Assembly: GCF_001050375.1 (NCBI RefSeq)
Contig: NZ_KQ130485.1
Coordinates: forward strand, 62,001-126,000
DNA length: 64,000 nucleotides
Origin: Catenovulum maritimum
Lineage (GTDB): Bacteria > Pseudomonadota > Gammaproteobacteria > Enterobacterales > Alteromonadaceae
Reading direction: 5' to 3'
In this document: positions 9,866-19,930 of the stretch, in pieces
Layout of the letters: every line of letters starts with the position of its first letter
Position numbering within the stretch: position 1 is the stretch's first letter
Notes under the pieces: generated by a model
The model's input: only the letters and a program-made list of their open reading frames with translations
Databases searched by the model: none
Told to the model about the DNA's origin: nothing
Translations under genes and position numbers: made by a program

Positions 9866-9977
9866 ACCTTGGCAATTATTTAAGTTAAAGCTTAACAAAG
9901 ACCAGTTCAAATAAACTATGGTTAAATAAAGTAATTGACCAATAGAGAGATAAAAAGCTGCTTTAACGACAGTTTAA

Positions 9978-12056
9978 TTAGCTTGAGATGACACTTTGCA
10001 GTTCATTTATTAGATTATTATAGAGTGGCTCTCGTTGTTCTATACCCTGCGCTCTTAAATGCGTTTCTAGTTCAGCGGCTTCATTAGTCAGTTTAGTAAA
10101 ACCAAAGTTTCCAGCAGAACCTTTAATACTATGCGAAATTTTTGTGATTAACGCCCAATTATTTGACTGATAAGCATGTTTTAGCATTTCTAACTGGCAT
10201 GGCAAGCCAGACCTATAATCTGCCACTAATGTTTTGAATTCATCACTATCAATTGAAAATAAAGGCTCATCATCGTTTTCAACGTTCGGTAAAAATTTAG
10301 ATAACACTCGACTGAATTCTTCTGCATCTATTGGTTTAGTTAAATGATCATTAAAGCCATTGTCTAAATAATTCGTGATATCTTGTTTCATTGCATTCGC
10401 GGTTAGCGCGATAATAGGTGTATCAGCATCATTTAATCGTATCATTTCAACTGCTTGTAGCCCATCCATTACAGGCATTTGAATGTCCATTAAAATCAGA
10501 TCGAAGTCGTACAGCAAAGCTTTTTCCACTGCTTGCTCACCATTACAAACAAGGCTGGCGGTCAGCCCAAGCAACTCTAGCTTATGCGCAATTAACTTTC
10601 GATTATCATCATGATCATCTGCAACCAAAACATTGCCAGAAAGTTTAGAATTATTATTAGTATTAATCACAGATTTTGTCTCTATTTTTGGTAATTCGTT
10701 GACCCATTCATCATTAAATTTAGCGGTTGATGCTTTCACTGAAAAGTAAAAACATGCACCTTTTCCAACTTCACTAGAAACTTGAATATCGCCGCCTAAG
10801 CTATTAATAATTTGCTTGGAAATATATAAACCTAGTCCAGTTCCGCCATATTTTCTAGAATGCGAATTGTCAGCCTGAGTAAAAGCGTTAAATAAATTAC
10901 ATAATGCAGATTCACTGATACCAATTCCTGTATCTCGAATTTCAAACCTTAAAGATTCACTTTGTTTGTCGTATCCAAGCTTAACTTCAACATAACCGGA
11001 ATGAGTAAATTTGATCGCGTTATTGGTTAAATTTAACAAAACTTGATTTAACTTAGTCGCATCAACGTCAACAAACCTAGGCATGGGAAATTGATAGCAA
11101 ATAAAAAAATCTAAACCTTTGCTGCGAGCTAAGTTTACTTGATTACTTTCCAAAACTGACATGAAATCAAAAATTGGCGTTTTAATATTCTCAATTTCAA
11201 TTTTTCCCGCTTCTATTTTAGATAAATCTAAAATATCGCTAACTATATGAAGTAAATGCTGGCTATTAGCTTTAATAGTTGAAACCGCTTTTTCTTTTTC
11301 CGCTTCACTGTCGTAATCAAAATAAGTGTCTGCATAGCCAAGTATGGATGTAAGCGGTGTTCTAATTTCATGGCTCATATTCGCTAAAAACTGACTTTTA
11401 AATTGGTTTGATTTAGCTTCCTTTTCGAGCAGAATCTGTTTTTGCCTACTCGTGTGAGCTAACTCCTGTTCATACTGAAAAAGCTTACGATTAACCTTTT
11501 CTAATACTATGCTTGCTAAATATGAAATAACGGCCCAAATGCCAATTAACACCACGACACTAATATCATCAGGTAAAACTTGCTGTTTGAACTGAAGTAA
11601 AATCAATGGACAAGCAAAGGCGATAATACCCGCATAAAGTTGAACTCTAGCGCCAACCTGAGCGATAACTATACCAATTAAAAACATCAATACACTAGGC
11701 ACAGTAAAAAGCTGGTTTTGAGTTAGAATAGAATTCATATAGGTGACAAAAACACTGCCAACTAAGGTATAAATAACGAGCGAATTTCGTATACTCAGAA
11801 TAGGCCGAGAAGAAAAAGTAGCCCAAGTAATCAAAGCCCATATTGATAGGTAAGTTAATCTAGGGGCTGCTACATTGACAAAATATTCGTAAGATTTTAA
11901 ATACGCAAGGAACAAAAACAAAAGAGGAATTATGCCGCCTATAGCATACACATAAGCGACGATAGGCCTAGCTCGCTGCTCTATGTGGGCTAAATATTTC
12001 ACCTCGACTTCATCATCAAAATGATAAATTTTAAAAAATTTGGCTATAGACCTCAC
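9978..12056 (-). CDS. Membrane hybrid histidine kinase with REC and HPt domains
   Basis: Multi-step phosphorelay sensor. About six membrane helices (residues 33-185) form the input region, with no large periplasmic loop. HisKA follows with His229 in ANMSHEIRTPL, then HATPase (NAIKF, DTGIGI and GTGLGL boxes). The receiver has phospho-acceptor Asp524 in LILMDIQMP, and a C-terminal HPt domain has His642 in SHSIKGSAGNFG. This is a BarA/ArcB-like domain order; the membrane input differs and no ligand can be inferred. It is the last gene of a four-gene minus-strand signalling run, 21 bp behind the GGDEF/EAL gene. Confidence 0.88.
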   Translation of the reverse strand: MRSIAKFFKIYHFDDEVEVKYLAHIEQRARPIVAYVYAIGGIIPLLFLFLAYLKSYEYFVNVAAPRLTYLSIWALITWATFSSRPILSIRNSLVIYTLVGSVFVTYMNSILTQNQLFTVPSVLMFLIGIVIAQVGARVQLYAGIIAFACPLILLQFKQQVLPDDISVVVLIGIWAVISYLASIVLEKVNRKLFQYEQELAHTSRQKQILLEKEAKSNQFKSQFLANMSHEIRTPLTSILGYADTYFDYDSEAEKEKAVSTIKANSQHLLHIVSDILDLSKIEAGKIEIENIKTPIFDFMSVLESNQVNLARSKGLDFFICYQFPMPRFVDVDATKLNQVLLNLTNNAIKFTHSGYVEVKLGYDKQSESLRFEIRDTGIGISESALCNLFNAFTQADNSHSRKYGGTGLGLYISKQIINSLGGDIQVSSEVGKGACFYFSVKASTAKFNDEWVNELPKIETKSVINTNNNSKLSGNVLVADDHDDNRKLIAHKLELLGLTASLVCNGEQAVEKALLYDFDLILMDIQMPVMDGLQAVEMIRLNDADTPIIALTANAMKQDITNYLDNGFNDHLTKPIDAEEFSRVLSKFLPNVENDDEPLFSIDSDEFKTLVADYRSGLPCQLEMLKHAYQSNNWALITKISHSIKGSAGNFGFTKLTNEAAELETHLRAQGIEQREPLYNNLINELQSVISS

Positions 12057-12077
12057 GAGCTAAATTAATTCCCTTAC

Positions 12078-14573
12078 TTAGTTTAACATTTGTTCATGTT
12101 TATCAATCCAATGCATATAGTCGCTAATGGACATGGGCTTAGCTAAATAAAAACCTTGGGCTAAATCACAATTTGACTGTTTAAAAAATTCTAGGCTTTC
12201 TTTATCTTCTATGCCTTCAGCTAAAACCGTTGCACCTAAGCTCTTGCTTAATGACAGTATATTGCTAATTACTTTATGATTGAACTCATTATTGGCAATA
12301 TCTCTAGTGAACTCACCATCAATTTTAATTTCATCTATCGGTAATACACTCAAATAAGAAATAGAAGATAAGCCAGAGCCAAAATCATCAATACCTAGCT
12401 TGACCCCTAGCTTACTCAATTTTTCAAATGCCAAGTGAATATATCCTCTGGATTGGTTTAGCTCACTTTCTTGAAGTTCTAACATTAATTGGTTCGGCTT
12501 CATGTCTGCTTGTTTTAATATTTCAGCTACATTTTCAACAAAGTTTTCAGACACAGCATCCGCACTTAAAATGTTCACTGAAATGTGATGGTCTTGAATT
12601 TTATCCAACACAAGTGAGTTTAGTTCAAGTGCTTCTCTTATTACCCATAAAGTTAACTCATTCATAATGCCACATTCTTTTGCAAGTGGCACAAACTCTA
12701 ATGGTGAAATCACCCCATACTTAGGATGAAACCACCTTAATAAAACTTCCGCACCAACTATGGATTGACTTGAAATAGAAACTTTAGGTAATAGAAACAA
12801 CGACAACTCACTTCCATTTTTAATACCATTTTTTAAATCACTCATTAACTCTAGTCGATGTCGAGCAGCATGTACCTTGTCTTCTGCAAATAACACCATA
12901 GTTAAATTTTTTCGTTGCGCTTCAGCAACAGCAAAATGAGTGTTCTCAATTAATTGGACTATATCTTGACTATGATGAGGATAAATACTCGCACCAATAT
13001 AAGCTCTAACACTCATGACCACACTTTTATATTCGATGGGCTGTAACACAATCTCACTTATGTCGTTTGCTATCTGAGCTAAATTTTCATGGCCACCTCT
13101 AAAAGCCATTACCATAATGCCATGATCTAACTGCCCCAACTTTTGAGGTTCAAGTGTTTGCATCTCAAAAGTAACTGCTCTCCGTCTTTGCTTTGCCCAT
13201 TCATTTAACCGTTCAACAAGAATACACAAAACTTCGTTGGATATCTTGAGCCCAAGTGACATTCTAATTTTATCTAAGCCATCCAGCTTAATTTGAACTA
13301 AGGTAAAGCCAACTCGTGATTTAAAGTTTTCTAGCCCTATTTGAACTAAATTACGGTTAGGCAAGTGAGTCATAGGGTCATGCGTAGCAAGGTGTACTTT
13401 TTGCAATTCAGATTCACGTAGCTTATCCGCAAGCGCCAGCGACATTAGAAAAGCTTCAACTAGAATAGTTATTTCAATAATATTTTGCGTAAAACTAGTC
13501 GTTTGAATCACCTGCCATGCAGCCAGCTGAACAAGCAAAGCGCTGAATATCAAAGGTACCCAAGAGATAACATAAAACCTCGCGGTTTTAACTCCGTTAT
13601 ACCATGAGTAGCAGGCAGTAATAATACAAGCTGCACCACAAATAATAATGGAACTCATCAATAACGCAGTTGAAATATGAAGTGGCAAAGTAACAGATAA
13701 CAGAGCAAATAGCCCAACTAGCCAACACAGCAAGTTCAAAAATTTATCCAGCTTATAAGTATTTTTTGATGTATCTAAAAAATGAATACAGAAGAGTAAA
13801 GAGAAGAGTATATCCAGTAATAAGAAAGGCAGCATAATTAAGCTAACCGCTAAGTGATTAGGTACATCGAAATAAATCGAAAATCCATACAGAACGGAGC
13901 GCCAAATGATCAAACAGAAAATATAAAATGCATACCAAACATAGGCTAAGCGGCGCACTGCAAAGAAAATAATCAAATTGTATAAAGCTAAAGCGACTAA
14001 CACGCCAAAGAAAAGCCCTAGCTTAATAAACTCGATATTTTTTTCTGAGTAAAAATAATTTGGCTCGGCAATGATAGGCAAAAAGCTTATCGAGGCATTG
14101 ACCATTCGGAACATTAGGATGTAACGAGTCTTTGGTCTAATCTCAATTTCAAATAGCGGGCTATTATGCAGTTCAGGAATAGCTGGTATTAAGCTATAGT
14201 TTTTTAGGTTATCTTTTTCAAATAGATATAAATCTAGCTGTTCAGGTTTAGCTCTTTGTAACTCTAAAATAATTTGCTTTGAATTAAACGTCGTATTTTC
14301 TAATTCCAATCCATACCAAATGATACTAGGCTTTAAACCAGGGTTGACATAGTCGGATTGATTAACTGGGTATGTGAGTATGCTTGCCGCAGCTTCTTCA
14401 GGCAAATATCCGCCTTCAAAGTCTTGAATATAGTGGGTATGGCTACCAACTAAGTGCTCTGTAAATTGAGCATCCAGCTTGATAGCCTGAGCAATAATAG
14501 GAAAACAATATAAACAGAATAAGGTAAGCTTAACTAATTCCCTAAAGTTAATATTTAAAAGCTTTGTTGTCAC
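12078..14573 (-). CDS. 7TMR-DISM receptor with degenerate GGDEF and EAL phosphodiesterase domain
   Basis: Probable c-di-GMP phosphodiesterase receptor of 831 residues. A signal sequence, a periplasmic 7TMR-DISMED2-like beta domain (about 35-180) and a seven-helix membrane block (about 180-380) lead into a GGDEF domain. That domain starts HDPMTHLPNRN, but its active-site motif is replaced (LDHGIMVM), so cyclase activity is not expected. The EAL domain keeps key residues: AEVLLRW, VNILS, ELQES, DDFGSG, EIKIDGEF and AEGIED. The 7TMR-DISM fold suggests sensing of an extracellular, perhaps carbohydrate, ligand (family knowledge). Confidence 0.88.
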   Translation of the reverse strand: MTTKLLNINFRELVKLTLFCLYCFPIIAQAIKLDAQFTEHLVGSHTHYIQDFEGGYLPEEAAASILTYPVNQSDYVNPGLKPSIIWYGLELENTTFNSKQIILELQRAKPEQLDLYLFEKDNLKNYSLIPAIPELHNSPLFEIEIRPKTRYILMFRMVNASISFLPIIAEPNYFYSEKNIEFIKLGLFFGVLVALALYNLIIFFAVRRLAYVWYAFYIFCLIIWRSVLYGFSIYFDVPNHLAVSLIMLPFLLLDILFSLLFCIHFLDTSKNTYKLDKFLNLLCWLVGLFALLSVTLPLHISTALLMSSIIICGAACIITACYSWYNGVKTARFYVISWVPLIFSALLVQLAAWQVIQTTSFTQNIIEITILVEAFLMSLALADKLRESELQKVHLATHDPMTHLPNRNLVQIGLENFKSRVGFTLVQIKLDGLDKIRMSLGLKISNEVLCILVERLNEWAKQRRRAVTFEMQTLEPQKLGQLDHGIMVMAFRGGHENLAQIANDISEIVLQPIEYKSVVMSVRAYIGASIYPHHSQDIVQLIENTHFAVAEAQRKNLTMVLFAEDKVHAARHRLELMSDLKNGIKNGSELSLFLLPKVSISSQSIVGAEVLLRWFHPKYGVISPLEFVPLAKECGIMNELTLWVIREALELNSLVLDKIQDHHISVNILSADAVSENFVENVAEILKQADMKPNQLMLELQESELNQSRGYIHLAFEKLSKLGVKLGIDDFGSGLSSISYLSVLPIDEIKIDGEFTRDIANNEFNHKVISNILSLSKSLGATVLAEGIEDKESLEFFKQSNCDLAQGFYLAKPMSISDYMHWIDKHEQMLN

Positions 14574-14621
14574 AAATTCATCACCTGAATTTTTTAGTGC
14601 ATTTTAAAAGGTAAGAAGCCA

Positions 14622-16928
14622 TTAATCATAAGTCGTTTTAAATTGCTCAATAATATGTGAAAAATCATCCTCAATTTCACGCCCAGCATCACCGAGTTTC
14701 ATAACCCTTTCAACGCCTTTTTCTATCATATCAATTAAATAGTTCTCTTGCTCTTCTGATAAGTCTAAAACGTGTAAAGAAGATCTCACATCTAAAATGA
14801 GCATATCAATTACATCATGGGTTTCTTTTTCAAATTGATCAAATTTACCACGCAGCGACATAAGAACTTGATCTATATTAATAACAAGCTCGCTTGTCGA
14901 GTCATCTTTCAGCAATTCAGACCACTTACTTTCCAAACCTTCTATCAAAGCGGCAATTAAATCATTATACCTTCCGTATGTAACCTCATCTTCCACAGGC
15001 ATATTTTTGATAAGCATAGAAACATGCTTATCATTTACCATGGTACGACTCTTAAAGTGATATAAACGTCCACTATCACTTAACATTTCGAATAAATTTT
15101 CTTCCATTGGGCTACATTGCTGATTAGGCGAGCGGAAGCTATATTTTTTTGTAGCTGTCCTTAATTGGATGCAAGCAGATAATTGTAAATCAGCCATCAA
15201 CTGATAAAACAATGTCACTAATTGACTTTGGTTTCGACATTGAAATGAATCTTTAAAAAACCTAAGTATAGAGCCATATTGAGACGCTTCAGTCATAGAC
15301 TGAAAAGCCATATCCCGCGCCATAGCTTCTTGCTCAAACAGGTTCTCTTTGCTTTCTTGAAACTTTCTTAAATTTCTTAACTTAGCTAACAACTCACCAA
15401 CAGAGATAGGTTTAGCAATAAAATCATCCCCACCAGCAGAAAATGCTTTCAACCTTTGCTCTTTATTATCAGCCCCTGAAATAAAAATCACAGATAAATC
15501 TTTAACGTCTGTTTCTCTTATTTGCTGACACACTTTATAACCATTTATGCTTGGCATATTAACGTCAAGCAATACTATGTCTGGTTTAATCTGTGGAAAT
15601 TGCTCTAAAAACTGTTGGGCATTGGTGTAAGGTTTAAAGTTAAACTCTTCACTCAATAAATCAGATAGCAATTCAATAAAGTCGATATCATCGTCTACAG
15701 CAGCAATGACAAATTCATTATCTAAAACTTGTTCTTCCCCAAAATAGCTTGGGTTTACTTTAATCCATTTTGCAAACTCTTCTGCTGACATAGGCTTTGC
15801 ATAGTAAAACCCCTGCCCTTGATCACAACCGACACTTTTTAAATAATCAATTGCGGCTTGGTTTTCAATCCCTTCAGCGATGACCAGAATCCCTAGCTTA
15901 TGCGCCATTTCAATCGTAGATTCTATAATCGTTCTAGCTTGTAATTTAGTCTCAAAGTTAGAGACAAAAGATCTATCTATCTTGAGCTCATTGAAAGGTA
16001 TATTTTGCAATTGTTGGACGGAAGAATAGCCGGTACCAAAATCATCGATAGATAAACCAAAACCTTTCATCCTTATTCTGGTTAAAATTTCCATAGAGGA
16101 AGCGATATCATCGACTAACGCACTTTCAGTAAGCTCTACAACTATCTGTTGCGGTAACAAACCATATTGTTCAGCCAAAGTGCTTAAATAATCGGGAAAG
16201 TCTAACTCGTGCAAGGATTTAGCTGAAAAATTAAAAGAGGCCTGAATCCGTATACCTTTACGATTCCATTCTGCCATTTGGGGCAAAACTTGCTCGACAA
16301 CACTCTTAGTTAAAGCTTCAATTAAATCATTTTCTTCAGCAAGCGGTATAAATATCGAAGGTGGTATAAATTGACCATCATCTAAAATCCATCTTGCTAA
16401 AGCTTCAACACCAAGCAAGCGTTTAGAGTTAAGATCAAACCTAGGCTGAAAATAAACTTTGATTTCATCATTTTCAATTGCGGCAGTTAATGCAGGTAAC
16501 AAATCGCTATCACTATCGTCTTCAACATCCAACTGTGATACATTTTTACTTAAACTAGTCGCTTGTCCACTGTCACGTAATAAGTTAAGTAACGACTCCA
16601 GTGGAAATGGCTTACTTAAAGGCTGGGTCATGCTTAATCCATAGTTTTCACCTAGCTGATGTGCTGAAGTTAAAACAGCCTGTTCGCAACCAGAAGCAAT
16701 GCTCACCTTGCCTTGATACTCTTTGTTTTTCAAATACCTTAAAAGCTGAATTCCATCCGCTCCAGGTACAGTTAAATCAAGCAAAATATGCTCGAACTGA
16801 TGAGCATCATATTCTTGGATCTTATTCCCATTATCTAGGGCAACCACTGAAACACCGACGAGCTCAGCTGCGTCTGTGACAAATTCACAAAACAACTCAT
16901 CATCATCAATTAATAATACCTGCCGCAT
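14622..16928 (-). CDS. REC-EAL-REC response regulator with uncharacterised C-terminal domain
   Basis: Cytoplasmic two-receiver c-di-GMP phosphodiesterase, 768 residues. REC1 (about 1-120) has acceptor Asp in ILLDLTVPG. The EAL domain (about 145-390) is complete: VEALARW, FNFSAKS, VELTES, DDFGTGYSS, ELKIDRSF and EGIEN. REC2 (about 405-525) has acceptor Asp in VLLDVNMPS. The remaining roughly 230 residues are mostly helical, and I do not recognise them beyond a vague resemblance to sensory/dimerisation tails. It is sandwiched between two hybrid kinases on the same strand, which are plausible phospho-donors. Confidence 0.87.
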   Translation of the reverse strand: MRQVLLIDDDELFCEFVTDAAELVGVSVVALDNGNKIQEYDAHQFEHILLDLTVPGADGIQLLRYLKNKEYQGKVSIASGCEQAVLTSAHQLGENYGLSMTQPLSKPFPLESLLNLLRDSGQATSLSKNVSQLDVEDDSDSDLLPALTAAIENDEIKVYFQPRFDLNSKRLLGVEALARWILDDGQFIPPSIFIPLAEENDLIEALTKSVVEQVLPQMAEWNRKGIRIQASFNFSAKSLHELDFPDYLSTLAEQYGLLPQQIVVELTESALVDDIASSMEILTRIRMKGFGLSIDDFGTGYSSVQQLQNIPFNELKIDRSFVSNFETKLQARTIIESTIEMAHKLGILVIAEGIENQAAIDYLKSVGCDQGQGFYYAKPMSAEEFAKWIKVNPSYFGEEQVLDNEFVIAAVDDDIDFIELLSDLLSEEFNFKPYTNAQQFLEQFPQIKPDIVLLDVNMPSINGYKVCQQIRETDVKDLSVIFISGADNKEQRLKAFSAGGDDFIAKPISVGELLAKLRNLRKFQESKENLFEQEAMARDMAFQSMTEASQYGSILRFFKDSFQCRNQSQLVTLFYQLMADLQLSACIQLRTATKKYSFRSPNQQCSPMEENLFEMLSDSGRLYHFKSRTMVNDKHVSMLIKNMPVEDEVTYGRYNDLIAALIEGLESKWSELLKDDSTSELVINIDQVLMSLRGKFDQFEKETHDVIDMLILDVRSSLHVLDLSEEQENYLIDMIEKGVERVMKLGDAGREIEDDFSHIIEQFKTTYD

Positions 16929-17027
16929 TACATTTAATCCTTATGCTATGCACAATTAAACGCTCAATAGCGCTAATTCTGATTGTCTTAGTAAACCATA
17001 CAGCTAAAACTGGCTTATTGAAAAGTA

Positions 17028-18998
17028 CTAGAGCAAAACATTTTGCATTTGTGTCAATAACTCTTTCTTTTTAAATGGCTTAGTTATAACTGGAATATTC
17101 TTTAACAAAGGTCGATTATCTAGTCGACTATCAGTAAAGCCGCTCATAAAAATAACGGCTGAATTTGATTTTTCGGTTAATAAGGCCTCGATAAAGTCTG
17201 CACCGTCAATCTCTCCGGGGATAACAAGATCAGACAAAATCAGATCAAACTCTGACACTAAAGCGATATCTAGCCCTTCTTTACCAGACGCTGCTGTGGA
17301 AACATCCAAACCATACATGGTCAAAAACTCTTTTAACAAATGAAGAATAGGTAACTCATCATCAACCACCAAAACTTTCTTCCCTTTCAGGGCCTGATAT
17401 GAAGCTGGCGCTTTAGGTTTAACTAGCTTAGTTTCAGCTGGCGATGCTAGGTTGTTTTCTATAATCGGAAATAAAATGGAAAAGCTAGTACCTTTTCCAA
17501 CTTCAGACTCTACCTGCATGAATCCTTGATTATTTCTGACAAAGTTATAAGCCATACTCAACCCAAGTCCTGTACCTTTTGATTTATCTTTAGTAGTAAA
17601 GAAAGGTTCAAAAACTCGTTGTTTTACTTCTTCTGCCATGCCCGCGCCATTGTCTGTCACTTTCAAACAAGCATAACTGCCTTTAGGGATTTCTGTATTG
17701 TTTGAATCTTGATGGGTAACATTAAAACAAGATACGTCTAGCTCGCCCCCATCAGGCATAGCGTCGCTAGCATTGATACATAGATTAATTAAGGTATCGA
17801 CAAAATGACTTGGGTCTATGTTAACCCAGTGTAATTTGGGCTCTAGATTAAAGCTTAAATTAACCGATTTATGTACAGATTCTGATAATAAATCTTGGAT
17901 ATCTTGGACGATCAAAGTCAAATTACAAGGCTCTGCATCCTGTTTATCTAAACGAGATAACCTAGATAACCTTGTTGTCAGTTGTTTTCCTCGCTCAATT
18001 CCTTTTAGCCCAGCATTAACTCGTTTTAATATACTAGGGTTTTCGGCTTGCTGAATTTGTAATATCTCTAGATGCCCAGACACAATATTTAATATATTAT
18101 TAAAGTCATGTGCGATTCCGCCCGCCATATGTCCTAAAGCATCTAGTTTTGAGGTTCGTTTTAACAAAGATTCAGCTAATTCGGCTTGGGTCATATCATG
18201 AATTAAAGCAATAAATGCAATTTCATCATCAGCCGCCTGTATTGAGTCTTCAACAGCGCTGATAGAAAGGCGCATAGTAAATTTATCGCCATTTTTTTTA
18301 ACTGCACTCAATTCTCTTTCTTGGTTAATTAAATTAGACTGGCCTGTCATTAAATATTTTTGGATATAATCCGCATGTTTATGGGCTAACTCAGACGGCA
18401 TTAAAACGTCTATAGGTTTACCTAATAACTCTTCTTTAGAATACTGAAAACAGACTTCTGCGGCTTTATTAACAAACAGGATTTTGCCGTGTATGTTAGA
18501 GCCAATAATAGGCTCTCTAATATTCTCAATAACATTCACTAATAGCTTATTATCTTGTAAAGTCGATTTAACGCCTGCTTTGGCTGGAGTTAAATCTAAC
18601 TTATCTTTTCGACTGAGATAGCCGGCTAGATATTTATTGCCATTTAAGACGATTACTTTAGCTTGATTAACAATTTCAACTGGCTGTTCTGTGGCATTGA
18701 TGTAATAGCTAATTTCGAAGCCTTCTCCCTGAATCCCGGCTCGATACGCATTAATCACTCTTGATTTATCAGTAACATCAATTTTAGATAACTCTAAAGT
18801 TAAACTCGGATTGTGATCTTTAGCGGAGTAACCAAAAAGCGTAAATACTTCATCTGTCCAAAATAAAAATTCAGAAGATAAATCGCGCCACCAGAAAGCA
18901 CAATTTTCAGGCTTTATATTATGTTCAAAAAAACTGGCCAATAATTGGTTAGTTAATACAGAATAATCTTGATTATTCTCAACACTTTGAGACTGCAA
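17028..18998 (-). CDS. PAS-PAS hybrid histidine kinase with C-terminal receiver
   Basis: Soluble hybrid kinase of 656 residues with no membrane helix. A divergent PAS fold (about 35-150, FWWRDLSSEFLFW) and a clear second PAS (about 160-280, NIREPIIGSNIHGKILFVN) precede HisKA_4-type His297 in GIAHDFNNIL. An HATPase domain follows (NASDAMP, DNGAGM, GTGLGLS), then a receiver with Asp590 in LILSDLVIPG. It begins the signalling run 17028-9978; gaps to the following genes are 99, 48 and 21 bp, consistent with one transcript. The GIAHDFNN H-box subgroup often works with stand-alone regulators (family knowledge). Confidence 0.88.
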   Translation of the reverse strand: MQSQSVENNQDYSVLTNQLLASFFEHNIKPENCAFWWRDLSSEFLFWTDEVFTLFGYSAKDHNPSLTLELSKIDVTDKSRVINAYRAGIQGEGFEISYYINATEQPVEIVNQAKVIVLNGNKYLAGYLSRKDKLDLTPAKAGVKSTLQDNKLLVNVIENIREPIIGSNIHGKILFVNKAAEVCFQYSKEELLGKPIDVLMPSELAHKHADYIQKYLMTGQSNLINQERELSAVKKNGDKFTMRLSISAVEDSIQAADDEIAFIALIHDMTQAELAESLLKRTSKLDALGHMAGGIAHDFNNILNIVSGHLEILQIQQAENPSILKRVNAGLKGIERGKQLTTRLSRLSRLDKQDAEPCNLTLIVQDIQDLLSESVHKSVNLSFNLEPKLHWVNIDPSHFVDTLINLCINASDAMPDGGELDVSCFNVTHQDSNNTEIPKGSYACLKVTDNGAGMAEEVKQRVFEPFFTTKDKSKGTGLGLSMAYNFVRNNQGFMQVESEVGKGTSFSILFPIIENNLASPAETKLVKPKAPASYQALKGKKVLVVDDELPILHLLKEFLTMYGLDVSTAASGKEGLDIALVSEFDLILSDLVIPGEIDGADFIEALLTEKSNSAVIFMSGFTDSRLDNRPLLKNIPVITKPFKKKELLTQMQNVLL

Positions 18999-19118
18999 CT
19001 AAGTATTTCCTTTTGCTTAAAGTTAATTTCGATAAACGCTTAATTAGTATAGCCAAACATTACAAACTGTCATTTTGTTCTAAACTAAATATTACAATTA
19101 GCTGAAAATGAGGTTCAA

Positions 19119-19913
19119 TTGAAACTCAATCTACTGATATTCATTGCTTTATTTTTTTCGCTTAGCCATGTTGAAAGCAGTGCAAACATAATGAAATTAG
19201 ATAAACCAATCCTAGTCGCGTTAGCTCATCCAGATGATGAAACTTGGCTATCGGGTACGCTTTCTTTTCTATCCCGAGAAAATAGCAATATATATGTTTT
19301 ATATGCTACCTCAGGCGGTGCCGGAAAAGACAGAAGCGGTTTAGGCCGACATAAAGAATATCTGGCTTTTGCTAGAGAACAAGAAACCATAAAAGCCCTA
19401 AAACAGTTAGGGGTACACCAAGCACCTATCTATTTAAAATTAGACGATAAAAATTTAGAGCTGTTTGCCAAAGATTTTAAAATAAAACTATCAGCCATAA
19501 TAGAAGAATATCAAATAGAAAATATAATTAGCTTTGATCCTTATGGCATTACCCAGCACAAAGATCATATTTTCATAGGCCAGCAAGCAAAACAAGTTTG
19601 GCAAAGCGAAAAGTTCAAATATAAAGCGATAGATTTTTATCAAGTCGTCATTTCTGATACTAGGGCGTCATCTGCTAATAACTTAGCGAAGAAAAGAGAA
19701 CATCCTTTTAGAATCAAGCATGCAACAAACTCTAATAAAATAAATACTCGGGTGAATGTAGCCGATCAACAAATCAATAGAGTATTGGCTTTTGCTTCAT
19801 ATCGAACTCAGTTTCCACCAAGTTTAATGGCACTATGGCAGGAATTTACTGAGTTTGATCAATATGAAGAATTTATCAAACTCAGTAACAATTTACGCAA
19901 GCTAAATAGGTAA
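19119..19913 (+). CDS. Secreted PIG-L/LmbE-family deacetylase
   Basis: Zinc-dependent N-acetylglucosaminyl-type deacetylase fold. The metal/catalytic signature AHPDDET is at residues 35-41 and a second metal ligand is in TQHKDHIFIG. A hydrophobic N-terminal signal (residues 3-20) suggests export, less usual for a family that is often cytoplasmic. At 264 residues it covers the full domain. Start ATG 19119 has GAGG (19110) upstream. It lies alone between the signalling run and fre; its substrate (peptidoglycan, LPS or a small glycoside) cannot be inferred. Confidence 0.8.
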   Translation: MKLNLLIFIALFFSLSHVESSANIMKLDKPILVALAHPDDETWLSGTLSFLSRENSNIYVLYATSGGAGKDRSGLGRHKEYLAFAREQETIKALKQLGVHQAPIYLKLDDKNLELFAKDFKIKLSAIIEEYQIENIISFDPYGITQHKDHIFIGQQAKQVWQSEKFKYKAIDFYQVVISDTRASSANNLAKKREHPFRIKHATNSNKINTRVNVADQQINRVLAFASYRTQFPPSLMALWQEFTEFDQYEEFIKLSNNLRKLNR

Positions 19914-19930
19914 GTACACTTTACCTTTAA

